DNA of 64,000 nucleotides from Paramesorhizobium sp049065735 (GCF_049065735.1 NZ_JBAKHD010000001.1:62001-126000); one strand, 5' to 3'; numbered from the stretch's first letter, positions 16,928-25,789 are shown. The notes: generated by a model from the letters alone, not told the origin. A program made the numbers and translations.

Positions 16928-17202
16928 GCCATTGCGGAAATATCCTCCCGCCTCCAAATAAATTGGGAGGCGGCGCTTGCAATCCAAAGCTGATTTGGCT
17001 ATTCGGCAACCGGGGTGCGGAATCTGAATTGGCGGGCTATCTGCCCGCTGCAATGGGGAAATTTGCGTTCCGATGGCGGCATCACGCGGATAACGACAGC
17101 CTTGGCTGGCGCTATGCTGCTTCATGTCTGTAACGCGTTCGGATTGGGCGAGAGATGAGGAAAGCTGGAGCCTTGCGAAGGTCCAAACTGGAAAACGAGA
17201 CT

Positions 17203-17664
17203 ATGAACGACCACAAGGCCGTTGACTCTCCTGCCACGGTTCTTTTCATGGAAGAGCGGAACGATGTTCCGGAAGACAAGGCGTTCCGCATCGGCGATCT
17301 CGCCAGTGAATTCGGCGTCTCGCTGCGCACCCTGAGGTTCTATGAAGACAAAGGCCTGCTCAATCCGCGCCGCGCCGGAACCACCAGGCTCTATACCCGC
17401 AGCGACCGCACCCGGCTCCGGCTCGTCCTGTTCGGGCGCAAGGTTGGCTTCACCCTCCGCGAGCTGAAATATCTCATCGATCTCTACGAGCCTGACGGCT
17501 CCAACATGCGCCAGCTGCGCGCGGTTCTGGACAAATCCACCCGCCAGATCGCCCGCCTGGAAGAGCAGCGCGCCGCGCTCGATGAATCGATCGCCGAACT
17601 GCGCGAAGTGGTCGATTATGTCTTGGGCAAGATGGGCGTCGCGCAGCAGGCTGCGGTTTCGTGA
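17203..17664 (+). CDS. MerR family transcriptional regulator
   Basis: A predicted DNA-binding regulator. The N-terminal winged helix (FRIGDLASEFGVSLRTLRFYEDKGLL) is the MerR signature, followed by a dimerisation coiled coil (about residues 100-145). There is no Cys-rich metal-binding loop, so it is not a typical metal sensor. ATG 17203 or ATG 17155 could be the start and neither has a strong ribosome site. It lies two genes upstream of a beta-oxidation operon preceded by a perfect palindrome, and MerR proteins of the LiuR type control acyl-CoA degradation through similar ACGTTTACG-containing sites, so that role is inferred here. Confidence 0.87.
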   Translation: MNDHKAVDSPATVLFMEERNDVPEDKAFRIGDLASEFGVSLRTLRFYEDKGLLNPRRAGTTRLYTRSDRTRLRLVLFGRKVGFTLRELKYLIDLYEPDGSNMRQLRAVLDKSTRQIARLEEQRAALDESIAELREVVDYVLGKMGVAQQAAVS

Positions 17665-17695
17665 GGAAGGGTGCCGGCGATCAGGTTGCGGTAAC

Positions 17696-18181
17696 TCAAG
17701 TTCCGAACCGGCGCTCGATCATATTGACCCGTTCTTTAAGATTGTCCAAATCCAGAATAAGCTTTTCCAGTTCGGAAGCGTTGCGCACGCCGTCTCGAAT
17801 GGCGTTCATCACCTTGGTTTCGAGGCTGAAAATATCCTTTCTGAGGGCGCGAATCTCCAGGGAATCTTGATCGAGGTGATTTTCAATTTCATCGAGGCGG
17901 CGAACGATAGCGTCAAAGCGCTTGTCGATAGCATTAAAACGATTCTCTATGGCCTCAAAACGCTTGTCGATAGCATCAAATCGGTTTCTAAAATCCGCTA
18001 ATTCAGCCTTAATGGCGTCTATCTCTTCCTGAAGCCTCAACTGACCGCGGGTAAGCTTCACCAATTCCGCATCGATACGGTCAAATCTGGCATCATATTT
18101 TGCAATATATCCGATGATGGTCTGCTGCGTCTCGATCACCGAGCCGAGGGCATGAAGCACTTTTTGCAGTTCCTCAGACAT
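17696..18181 (-). CDS. Heptad-repeat coiled-coil protein
   Basis: A protein of about 160 residues that is almost wholly alpha-helical coiled coil. The middle contains consecutive seven-residue repeats of the type RFDAIDK/RFEAIEN/RFNAIDK (residues 70-105). No membrane segment or enzyme motif is visible. ATG 18181 is chosen over an upstream in-frame ATG at 18238 that would overlap the promoter region of the acyl-CoA dehydrogenase. It is divergent from that gene and convergent with the MerR gene. The function is unknown. Confidence 0.7.
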   Translation of the reverse strand: MSEELQKVLHALGSVIETQQTIIGYIAKYDARFDRIDAELVKLTRGQLRLQEEIDAIKAELADFRNRFDAIDKRFEAIENRFNAIDKRFDAIVRRLDEIENHLDQDSLEIRALRKDIFSLETKVMNAIRDGVRNASELEKLILDLDNLKERVNMIERRFGT

Positions 18182-18258
18182 CACAATCCCCTGATGGGTT
18201 AATGTGGACAATATGATCCAGCCGGTTGCAAAAGACAACGTGATTGCGATGGGCTTGT

Positions 18259-18284
18259 TTTTGACGTTTACGAAAACGTCAAAA
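18259..18284. promoter_or_regulatory. Perfect 11-base inverted repeat upstream of acyl-CoA dehydrogenase
   Basis: TTTTGACGTTT, centre ACGA, AAACGTCAAAA form a perfect palindrome with a 4-base centre, about 90 bases before the dehydrogenase start and between divergent genes. The same left half-site occurs before the nitronate monooxygenase at 3163. It resembles LiuR-like MerR operators as recalled, and the neighbouring MerR gene is the likely regulator. Confidence 0.6.
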
Positions 18285-18370
18285 TTGTCTAATATCCGCG
18301 CCTAATACGCCTTCCGGGTTGATGAGTCCGAGCCCGGTCCCCTGCTATCGCATGATTATGGAGGAAATTG

Positions 18371-20167
18371 ATGCCGAGCTACCGCGCGCCCGTCGAAGAC
18401 ACGCTTTTTATCCTGAACGATGTTCTGGGCTATGAGCGCTATGACAATCTTCCCGGCTTTGCCGATGCCTCGCCCGATGTGGTCGAGGCGATTTTGCAGG
18501 AGGGCGCGAAGCTGGCGGAAAACACGCTGTTTCCTTTGAACCAGGTCGGCGATCACCAAGGCTGCGTGCGCAACGATGATGGCTCGGTAACGACGCCGAA
18601 AGGCTTCAAGCAGGGCTACGACCTCTATTGCCAGGGCGGCTGGCTGGGCCTTGCCGTCCCCGCCGAATATGGCGGGCAGGGGCTGCCTTACGCGCTGCAT
18701 GTGGCGGCGGGCGAATATATGTCGTCCGCCAATATGGCGCTGATGATGTATCCGGGCCTGACGCAGGGCGCCATCGCCGCGATCCTGACTCATGGCACGG
18801 AAGAGCAGAAGCAGGCCTATCTGCCGAAAATGGTCGAGGGCGTCTGGACCGGCACCATGAACCTGACCGAGCCGCATGCCGGCACGGATCTGGGCCTGCT
18901 GCGCACCAAGGCGGTGCCCAATGGCGACGGCTCCTACAAGATATCGGGGCAGAAGATTTTCATCTCCGCCGGCGAGCACGATATGTCGGAGAATATCATC
19001 CATCTGGTGCTCGCCCGCATCGAGGGCGCGCCTGATGGCACCAAGGGCATTTCGCTGTTCATCGTGCCGAAATTCGTTCTTGACGAGAACGGCAATCCGG
19101 GCAAGCGCAACGGCGTTTCCTGCGGTTCCATCGAAGAGAAGATGGGCATTCACGGCAATGCCACCTGCGTTATGAATTATGACGAGGCGACCGGCTATCT
19201 CATCGGCGGCGAGAACAAGGGCCTGCGCGCCATGTTCACCATGATGAACGAGGCCCGCCTCGGCGTCGCGCTGCAGGGCCTTTCGATTGCCGAAACCGCC
19301 TATCAGAACGCGGCCATCTATGCCCGCGAGCGCCTGCAGGGCCGGGCGCTCTCGGGCGCCGCCGAGCCGGAGAAGAAGGCGGACCCCATCATCGTTCATC
19401 CCGATATCCGCCGCTCGCTGATGACCATCCGCGCCTTTAACGAGGCGGGCCGCGCGCTCATCCTCTGGACGGCGCTCAAGGCCGACATCGCCCACCGCTC
19501 ACCGGATGAAGCTGAGCGCCAGGCAGCGGATGATCTCATCGGCTTGATGACCCCGGTGCTGAAGGGTGTTCTGACCGACAAGGGCTTCGACCATGCGGTC
19601 ATGGCGCAGCAGGTCTTCGGTGGCCATGGCTATATCGAGGAGCATGGCATGAGCCAGTATGTGCGCGACGCGCGCATCGCCATGATCTACGAGGGCGCCA
19701 ACGGCATCCAGGCGCTCGACCTCGTCGGCCGCAAGCTCGGCGCCAATGGCGGGCGCGCCGTCATGGCTTTCTTCAAGGAAGTCGGCGATTTCTGCGAGGA
19801 GAACCGTGCGAACGAGCAGCTCTCCTTCTTCACCAAGCATGTCAAGAAGGGTCTTAACGATCTGCAAAGCGCCACCATGTGGCTGATGCAGAACGCGATG
19901 GCCAAGCCCGACAATGCCGGTGCCGCCTCGACCGATTATATGCATCTCTTCGGTCTCGTTTCACTCGGCTACATGTGGGGACAGATGGCGAAAGCCGCTC
20001 AGGAGAAGCTCGATGCCGGCGCGGGCGATAAAAAGGCTTATTTCGAAGCCAAGCTCGCCACCGCCCGCTACTATATGGAGCGCATCATGCCCGAAACCGC
20101 CTTGCGCCTCGCCCGCATCCAGACCGGCGCTGATACGCTGATGGCGCTGCCGGCGGAGGCGTTTTAA
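18371..20167 (+). CDS. Acyl-CoA dehydrogenase with extended C-terminus
   Basis: FAD-dependent alpha,beta-dehydrogenation of an acyl-CoA. At 599 residues it belongs to the long bacterial acyl-CoA dehydrogenase group (FadE/DmdC-like) with a C-terminal extension. Visible motifs are the FAD/substrate segment NLTEPHAGTDLGLLRTKA and the YEGANGIQALDLVGRK loop with the presumed catalytic Glu. GGAGG stands seven bases before ATG 18371. It leads a beta-oxidation set with the thiolase at 20420 and the FadB-like protein at 21645, although a repeat element separates it from them. It could act on fatty acyl-CoA or on methylmercaptopropionyl-CoA; sequence alone does not decide. Confidence 0.93.
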   Translation: MPSYRAPVEDTLFILNDVLGYERYDNLPGFADASPDVVEAILQEGAKLAENTLFPLNQVGDHQGCVRNDDGSVTTPKGFKQGYDLYCQGGWLGLAVPAEYGGQGLPYALHVAAGEYMSSANMALMMYPGLTQGAIAAILTHGTEEQKQAYLPKMVEGVWTGTMNLTEPHAGTDLGLLRTKAVPNGDGSYKISGQKIFISAGEHDMSENIIHLVLARIEGAPDGTKGISLFIVPKFVLDENGNPGKRNGVSCGSIEEKMGIHGNATCVMNYDEATGYLIGGENKGLRAMFTMMNEARLGVALQGLSIAETAYQNAAIYARERLQGRALSGAAEPEKKADPIIVHPDIRRSLMTIRAFNEAGRALILWTALKADIAHRSPDEAERQAADDLIGLMTPVLKGVLTDKGFDHAVMAQQVFGGHGYIEEHGMSQYVRDARIAMIYEGANGIQALDLVGRKLGANGGRAVMAFFKEVGDFCEENRANEQLSFFTKHVKKGLNDLQSATMWLMQNAMAKPDNAGAASTDYMHLFGLVSLGYMWGQMAKAAQEKLDAGAGDKKAYFEAKLATARYYMERIMPETALRLARIQTGADTLMALPAEAF

Positions 20168-20199
20168 GTTAGATTACCGGGTACGCTTCTACCAGGCGC

Positions 20200-20357
20200 A
20201 CCCCCCTCTGCCCTGCCGGGCATCTCCCCCACAAGGGGGGAGATTGGCTGACATGGCTCGCGGCGCTCATTCTGCAACGTTTGCGATTGGTACCGAACGT
20301 TGATGAAGGCTAATCTCCCCCCTTGTGGGGGAGATGCCCGGCAGGGCAGAGGGGGGT
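20200..20357. repeat. Intergenic palindromic repeat, family B copy 1
   Basis: Arms of almost 50 bases run from ACCCCCCTCTGCCCTGCCGG through a CTCCCCCACAAGGGGGGAG inner palindrome to the exact complement at 20308-20357, around a variable centre of about 60 bases. A second copy at 49580-49737 is in the opposite orientation. It separates the acyl-CoA dehydrogenase from the thiolase gene. Confidence 0.85.
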
Positions 20358-20419
20358 GATGGCGCGACGGAATTTCGAATATCCGCAGCCTCCGCGGCGC
20401 GGTGAAAGGGAGAGAAAAG

Positions 20420-21628
20420 ATGGCCGAAGCCTATATTTACGATCATGTCCGCACCCCGCGCGGGCGCGGCAAGAAGGATGGCAGCCTGCATGAGGTGCCG
20501 GCGGTGCGGCTGGGCGCCAAGGTGCTGGAGGCGCTGCGCGACCGCAACGGGCTCGACACCTCGCAGGTCGACGACATCATCTATGGCTGTGTCGATCCGG
20601 TCGGTGAGGCGGGCGCGGTAATCCCGCGTTCCTCCGCCTTCGAGGCGGGCTATGATTTCAAGGCCCCGGGCATGCAGATTTCGCGCTTCTGCGCCTCCGG
20701 CCTCGACGCCATCAATTTCGCCGCCGCCAAGATCGCGCAAGGCGCTGATGACATCGTCATCGCGGGCGGCGTGGAGAGCATGTCGCGCGTCGGCATGGGT
20801 ATGTCGGGCGGCGCCTGGTACATGGACCCTTCCGTGGGCCTGCCCGGCTGGTTCATGCCGCAGGGCGTCTCGGCTGACCTGATCGCCACCAAATACGGCT
20901 TCTCCCGCGACGATGTCGACGCCTATGCCGTGGAAAGCCAGAAGCGCGCCGCGAAGGCTTGGGAAAAGGGCTATTTCAGGAAGTCGGTCATCCCGGTCAA
21001 GGACCAGAACGGCCTCACCATTCTCGACCATGACGAGACGATCCGCCCCACGACCGACATGCAGGCGCTGGCCTCCCTCAATCCGTCCTTCGTCATGCCC
21101 GGCGAGATGGGCGGCTTCGACGCCGTGGGCATTCAAGCGCATCCGGATGTCGAGAGCGTCAACCACGTCCACCACGCCGGCAATTCGTCCGGCATCGTCG
21201 ATGGCGCGGCGGGCGTGCTGCTCGGCTCGAAAAAGGCGGGCAAGGCGTTGGGCTTGAAGCCGCGCGCGCGCATCCGCACCTTCGCCAATATCGGCTCCGA
21301 CCCGGCGCTGATGCTGACCGGCCCCGTCGATGTGACGGAGAAGCTTCTGAAGCGCGCGAAGATGAAGCTCTCGGATATCGACCTCTTCGAGCTCAACGAA
21401 GCCTTCGCCGCCGTCGTGCTGCGCTACATGCAGGCTTTCGACATTCCGCATGACAAGATCAACGTCAATGGCGGCGCCATCGCCATGGGCCACCCGCTAG
21501 GCGCCACTGGCGCGATGATCCTCGGCACCGTGCTCGACGAGCTGGAGCGCCGCGATCTCAACACCGCGCTCGTCACGCTATGCATCGGTGCGGGCATGGG
21601 CACCGCCACCATCATCGAACGCGTCTGA
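20420..21628 (+). CDS. Acetyl-CoA C-acyltransferase (thiolase)
   Basis: Last step of beta-oxidation: thiolytic cleavage of 3-ketoacyl-CoA. It has 402 residues with the nucleophilic Cys91 in RFCASGLDA, the GHPLGATGA motif containing the catalytic His, and the LCIGAGMGTA motif with the second catalytic Cys, all in the expected order. ATG 20420 follows GGGAGAG. Seventeen bases separate it from the FadB-like gene, with which it forms the usual alpha/beta pair of a fatty-acid oxidation complex. Confidence 0.94.
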   Translation: MAEAYIYDHVRTPRGRGKKDGSLHEVPAVRLGAKVLEALRDRNGLDTSQVDDIIYGCVDPVGEAGAVIPRSSAFEAGYDFKAPGMQISRFCASGLDAINFAAAKIAQGADDIVIAGGVESMSRVGMGMSGGAWYMDPSVGLPGWFMPQGVSADLIATKYGFSRDDVDAYAVESQKRAAKAWEKGYFRKSVIPVKDQNGLTILDHDETIRPTTDMQALASLNPSFVMPGEMGGFDAVGIQAHPDVESVNHVHHAGNSSGIVDGAAGVLLGSKKAGKALGLKPRARIRTFANIGSDPALMLTGPVDVTEKLLKRAKMKLSDIDLFELNEAFAAVVLRYMQAFDIPHDKINVNGGAIAMGHPLGATGAMILGTVLDELERRDLNTALVTLCIGAGMGTATIIERV

Positions 21629-21644
21629 CCGGGGAGGAGCAACA

Positions 21645-23861
21645 ATGACCTATAAGAACTTCAAATTCGACGTCGACGCTGACGGTATCGCGCTCGTCAC
21701 CTGGGACATGCCCGACAAGTCGATGAATGTCTTCACCGAGGAGGTGATGGAGGAGCTCGACGCCATCGTCGATCGCGTGGCGGGCGACGCCGCGATCAAG
21801 GGCGCTGTCATCACCTCGGGCAAGGATACCTTCTCTGGCGGAGCGGACCTGACCATGCTGAAGCGCATGTTCCAGCTGTTCCACGAGGAAAAGGCGAAGG
21901 ACCCGCAAAAGGCGGTGGAGCTTCTGTTCCAGAACACCGGCCGCATGGGCGGGCTGTTCCGCAAGCTGGAAACCTCAGGCAAGCCCTGGGTCTCCGCCAT
22001 CAACGGCACCTGCATGGGCGGCGCGTTCGAAATGTCGCTCGCCTGCCATGGCCGTGTCGCCTCCGACGCGCCGGGCGTGAAAATGGCGCTGCCCGAGGTC
22101 AAGGTCGGCATCTTCCCCGGTGCCGGCGGCACGCAGCGCGTCCCGCGCCTCACCAACCAGCAGGACGCCCTGCAGATGATGACGACAGGCCAGAACCTGA
22201 CGCCGCAGCGCGCCAAGGCGATGGGCCTGATCCATGAGATCGCCCCGGCCAAGAAGCTGGTCGAGACTGCCAAGAAGATGATCAAGAGTGGGCTGAAGCC
22301 GGTCCAGCCTTGGGACGAGAAGGGCTTCAAGCTGCCCGGCGCGCCGATCTATTCGGCGGCGGGGGCCAATCTCTGGCCCGCCGCAAGCGCCATCCTGCGC
22401 CGCGAGACCTATGGCAATTATCCCGCCGCCGCAGCCATCCTGAAATGCGTCTATGAAGGTCTGCTTGTCCCATTCGACACGGGCCTCAAGATCGAGCAGC
22501 GCTATTTCACGCAGATTTTGCAGACGACCGAAGCGGGTATGATGATCCGCTCGCTGTTCGTATCCCTGCAGGAGCTGAACAAGGGCGCACGCCGTCCCGC
22601 GGATGTGAAGCCGACTAAGTTTACCAAAGTCGGCGTCATCGGCGCGGGCTTCATGGGCGCAGGCATCGCCTATGTCACCGCCAAGGCCGGCATTCCGGTT
22701 GTCCTTATCGACCGCGACCAGGAAGCCGCCGACAAGGGCAAGGCCCATTCGGCTGATTTGATCACGAAGGAAATCCAGAAGGGCCGGGCAACCGAGGCCG
22801 ACAAGGAAAAGCTGTTGTCGCTCATCACCGCGACGCCGGATTACGCTGATCTCGAAGGCGCGGACCTTGTGATCGAGGCGGTGTTTGAAGATCGCGAAGT
22901 CAAGCGCGTGGCGACCGAGAAGGCCGAGGCGGTGCTGAAATCCTCGGCCATCTTCGCCTCCAACACCTCGACTTTGCCTATTACCGGCCTTGCCAAAGTA
23001 TCGCAGCGCCCGAAGAACTTCATCGGCATCCACTTCTTCTCGCCTGTCGACAAGATGATGCTGGTGGAAGTGATCCTCGGCAAGAAGACCGGCGACAAGG
23101 CACTGGCCGTGGCGCTCGATTATGTCCGCGCCATCAAGAAGACGCCGATCGTCGTCAACGACACGCGCGGCTTCTACGTCAATCGCTGCGTGCTGCGCTA
23201 TATGTCGGAAGCCTACAATATGCTGATCGAGGGCGTGCCCCCGGCGATGATCGAGAACGCCGCCCGCATGGCCGGCATGCCGGTCGGCCCACTGGCGCTC
23301 AACGACGAGACGGCGATTGACCTGTCGCAGAAAATCCTGAAGGCCGCTCTCGCCGATCTGGGGCCCAAGGCTGTCGACCCGCGCCATGTCGAGCTGGTGA
23401 ACACCATGGTCGACAAATATGATCGCAAGGGCCGCAAGAATGGCAAGGGCTTCTATGATTATCCGGCTAAGCCCGCCAAGAAGCATTTGTGGCCCGACCT
23501 GAAGACGCTCTACCCGCAGCAGGACCCGGACAAGATCGACGTCGAGGAACTGAAGCAGCGCTTCCTGTTCGTCATCGCGCTGGAAGCGGCGCGCGTCATG
23601 GAGGAAGGCATCGTCACCGACCCGCGCGAGGCCGATGTCGGCTCCATCCTCGCCTTCGGCTTCGCCCCCTACACGGGCGGAACGCTCTCCTATATCGACG
23701 GCATGGGCGCGAAGAAATTCGTCAAACGCTCCAAGGAGTTGCAGAGGAAATACGGAGCCCAGTTCAAGGCCCCCAACCTGCTTCTCGACATGGCGGAAAA
23801 GGGCGAGACCTTCTACCAGCGCTTCGATCCGTATAAGAGTGAGCAGAAGCAGGCGGCGTAA
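21645..23861 (+). CDS. Bifunctional enoyl-CoA hydratase/3-hydroxyacyl-CoA dehydrogenase (FadB/FadJ-like)
   Basis: Hydrates trans-enoyl-CoA and oxidises 3-hydroxyacyl-CoA in beta-oxidation. The N-terminal crotonase domain (about 1-190) has SGGADL and GGAFEMSLAC forming the oxyanion pocket and PGAGGTQRVPRL. The NAD-binding domain begins near residue 325 with VGVIGAGFMGAGIA, followed by SNTSTLPI and GIHFFSPVDKMMLVE motifs and two C-terminal 3HCDH domains. It has 738 residues, and GGGGAGGAGC precedes ATG 21645. It pairs with the upstream thiolase. Confidence 0.94.
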   Translation: MTYKNFKFDVDADGIALVTWDMPDKSMNVFTEEVMEELDAIVDRVAGDAAIKGAVITSGKDTFSGGADLTMLKRMFQLFHEEKAKDPQKAVELLFQNTGRMGGLFRKLETSGKPWVSAINGTCMGGAFEMSLACHGRVASDAPGVKMALPEVKVGIFPGAGGTQRVPRLTNQQDALQMMTTGQNLTPQRAKAMGLIHEIAPAKKLVETAKKMIKSGLKPVQPWDEKGFKLPGAPIYSAAGANLWPAASAILRRETYGNYPAAAAILKCVYEGLLVPFDTGLKIEQRYFTQILQTTEAGMMIRSLFVSLQELNKGARRPADVKPTKFTKVGVIGAGFMGAGIAYVTAKAGIPVVLIDRDQEAADKGKAHSADLITKEIQKGRATEADKEKLLSLITATPDYADLEGADLVIEAVFEDREVKRVATEKAEAVLKSSAIFASNTSTLPITGLAKVSQRPKNFIGIHFFSPVDKMMLVEVILGKKTGDKALAVALDYVRAIKKTPIVVNDTRGFYVNRCVLRYMSEAYNMLIEGVPPAMIENAARMAGMPVGPLALNDETAIDLSQKILKAALADLGPKAVDPRHVELVNTMVDKYDRKGRKNGKGFYDYPAKPAKKHLWPDLKTLYPQQDPDKIDVEELKQRFLFVIALEAARVMEEGIVTDPREADVGSILAFGFAPYTGGTLSYIDGMGAKKFVKRSKELQRKYGAQFKAPNLLLDMAEKGETFYQRFDPYKSEQKQAA

Positions 23862-23873
23862 GCGCCAACGCCC

Positions 23874-24071
23874 TCCTTCCCCCTTGCGGGGATTGAGGAG
23901 CGTTCGGCCGAAGGCCGAGGAAAAGCCAACGATTTGGCTTTTCCAACGACGAACCCCGCGTCAGCGGGCGGATGGGGGTGGTGACGTTTGCGCTTGTGCT
24001 GGAGAAAATAGCGTAAACGTCGCCACCCCCACCCGGCCCTTCGGGCCACCCTCCCCGCAAGGGGGAGAGAA
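23874..24071. repeat. Mosaic palindromic repeat, family A copy 2 (inverted, with insert)
   Basis: The outer arms (TTCCCCCTTGCGGGG, CCCCGCAAGGGGGAG) and inner arms with GGGGGTGGTGACG match copies at 13696 and 45243, but the internal order is inverted. About 60 extra bases (roughly 23892-23953) carry their own hairpin GGAAAAGCCAA/TTGGCTTTTCC. No gene is visible in this 290-base gap apart from the promoter of the S24 gene. Confidence 0.8.
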
Positions 24072-24094
24072 ATCCACCATCCCCATCCTTCATC

Positions 24095-24144
24095 TTGCCT
24101 GCCCGACAAAAAAGAGGTATTTTTTCCTGACGCCATCAGGAAAA
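24095..24144 (+). promoter_or_regulatory. Promoter and inverted-repeat operator of the S24 repressor gene
   Basis: TTGCCT (24095-24100), 17 bases, then TATTTT (24118-24123) form a promoter whose -10 runs into a perfect inverted repeat TTTTCCTGA-CGCCA-TCAGGAAAA (24122-24144). The right arm contains the AGGAAAA ribosome site, eight bases before the ATG at 24152. The repeat could therefore be an autoregulatory operator or an mRNA hairpin hiding the ribosome site. Confidence 0.55.
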
Positions 24145-24151
24145 CTTCGCC

Positions 24152-24799
24152 ATGATCTCTCATGAGCGCGTATGGGCTGCCATCGACGCGTTGGCTGAGC
24201 GGTATTCGCTGACCCCCTCCGGCCTTGCCCGCCGCGCGGGGCTGGACCCCACCACCTTCAATAAATCCAAGCGCCATGCCGCGGACGGACGCGCCCGGTG
24301 GCCTTCGACGGAGTCGCTTGCCAAGGTGATGGAAGCGACCGGCGCATCGCTCGACGAATTGATGGAACTGATGCGCGAAGAGGGGGAGGGCGGCGGTGCT
24401 CCAGCTCCCGCCGCCTCCGCGCGCGCCATTCCATTCCTAAGCCTGGCGCAGGCAGGGAGCGCGGATGTCTTCGACGATGCAGGCTTCCCCACCGGGCAGG
24501 GCTGGGACGTCATGGAATTCCCTCCCGCTGGGGCGGTCTATGCGCTGGAAGTCTCCGGCGATTCCCTGCTGCCGCTCTACCGCGACGGCGAAACGCTGAT
24601 CGTCGCGCCCGGCGCGCCGATCCGCCGGGGCGACCGTGTCCTCGTGAGGACGAAGGCGGGTGAGATCATGGCCCGCATCCTGCACCGCCAGACCACCCGC
24701 GCCGTCGAGCTTCTCACCGCCGCCCCCGGTGAGCCCAACCGCGTTATCGACACGCCCGATGTGGCATGGCTTGCCCGCATCGTCTGGGCGAGCCAATAG
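24152..24799 (+). CDS. HTH/S24 (LexA- and CI-like) transcriptional repressor with altered protease dyad
   Basis: A 215-residue regulator with an N-terminal helix-turn-helix (LTPSGLARRAGLDPTTFNKS) and a C-terminal S24 domain. The Ser nucleophile is in EVSGDSLLPLYRDGE and a possible Ala-Gly cleavage site is in LAQAGSADV. At the place where LexA/UmuD-type proteins carry the catalytic Lys (EVMAK or EVTVK pattern), this protein has EIMAR, so Lys appears replaced by Arg and self-cleavage may be lost. It stands alone with its own promoter and operator-like repeat. Its targets are unknown. Confidence 0.83.
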   Translation: MISHERVWAAIDALAERYSLTPSGLARRAGLDPTTFNKSKRHAADGRARWPSTESLAKVMEATGASLDELMELMREEGEGGGAPAPAASARAIPFLSLAQAGSADVFDDAGFPTGQGWDVMEFPPAGAVYALEVSGDSLLPLYRDGETLIVAPGAPIRRGDRVLVRTKAGEIMARILHRQTTRAVELLTAAPGEPNRVIDTPDVAWLARIVWASQ

Positions 24800-24944
24800 C
24801 CGAGCGCGGGCGGAAGATGGAGGACGCGCGGCTGGGCGCGTTCGGCTTGAAGCCGGATATCGCGTTGCCGGGAAATGAGCACGAAGGATTGACCCTTGGC
24901 GACCAGCCGATGCTATGCTGGCTGGCATGTTCACCGGAGGCTCC

Positions 24945-25787
24945 ATGAGATTCTCAGCGCTGGTTTCGGCCTTGCTCCTCGGCATTTCCGCCCTGTCTGC
25001 TCCCGCCATGGCGGCCTCGCCGGACATTCCATATCTCTGGGACCGCCGCGAGCGCGTCGCCAAGCCGGACCTTTCGAAATTGCGCCGGTTGCGGTTTCTC
25101 ACGACAGTCGATTTTCCGCCGTTCAACTTCATCGACAGCAGCGGCAGGCTTGCCGGCTATAATATCGACCTCGCGCGTGCCATCTGCGATGAACTCGCAA
25201 TAGGGGAGATCTGTCAGGTCGAAGCCGCCCCTTGGGGCGAGCTTGCCGCCAAGCTGAAGGCAGGCGACGGCGAGGCCATCATCGCGGGACTCGAGCCCAC
25301 GGCGGAAAACCGTCTGGAATACGCCTTCTCCCGGCCCTATCTCGGCCTGCCGGCCCGCTTCGTCACGCGGCGCAGCGCCATGCTCGACGAACCGCTCAAC
25401 CGCAACCTGAGGAACAAGCGCGTCGGCGTGCTTGGCGGAACCGCCCATGAGGCGATGCTCCGCAACTATTTTCCAAATGCCGTCATCGAGAATTTTCCCG
25501 CCAAGGAACGGCTTTTCGCCGATCTCAAGAGCGGCAAGCTCGATGCCGTCTTCGGTGACGGCATGACGCTCTCCTTCTGGCTCGGCGACAAGGCGTCGGA
25601 AGGCTGCTGCGCCTTCTCCGGCGGCCCCTATCTCGGCCCGCAATTTCTCGGCCCCGGCCTCACCATAGCCGTCCCCGCCGGCAATGCGCCGCTGGCAAGG
25701 GCCTTCGACTACGCGCTGGAGGCGCTGGAGCAAAAAGGCACGATGGCGGAGCTCTACCTGAGATATTTCCCGATCGGGTTTTACTAG
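24945..25787 (+). CDS. Periplasmic amino-acid-type solute-binding protein
   Basis: A 280-residue family 3 solute-binding protein. It has a signal peptide (residues 1-24, cleaved near MAASP) and the opening segment LTTVDFPPFNFIDSSGRLAGYNIDLA, which places ligand contacts at the start of lobe 1. RVGVLGGTAHEAM and GKLDAVFGDGMTLSF mark lobe 2. ATG 24945 is chosen because GGAGG lies four bases upstream. No permease or ATPase gene is adjacent, so it is an orphan binding protein or serves a transporter elsewhere. The ligand is unknown. Confidence 0.87.
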   Translation: MRFSALVSALLLGISALSAPAMAASPDIPYLWDRRERVAKPDLSKLRRLRFLTTVDFPPFNFIDSSGRLAGYNIDLARAICDELAIGEICQVEAAPWGELAAKLKAGDGEAIIAGLEPTAENRLEYAFSRPYLGLPARFVTRRSAMLDEPLNRNLRNKRVGVLGGTAHEAMLRNYFPNAVIENFPAKERLFADLKSGKLDAVFGDGMTLSFWLGDKASEGCCAFSGGPYLGPQFLGPGLTIAVPAGNAPLARAFDYALEALEQKGTMAELYLRYFPIGFY

Positions 25788-25789
25788 AG

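Noticed and set aside
21975..23486. A 500-codon minus-strand frame opposite the FadB-like gene
   Set aside because: No motif in the frame; FadB domains on the plus strand explain the openness.
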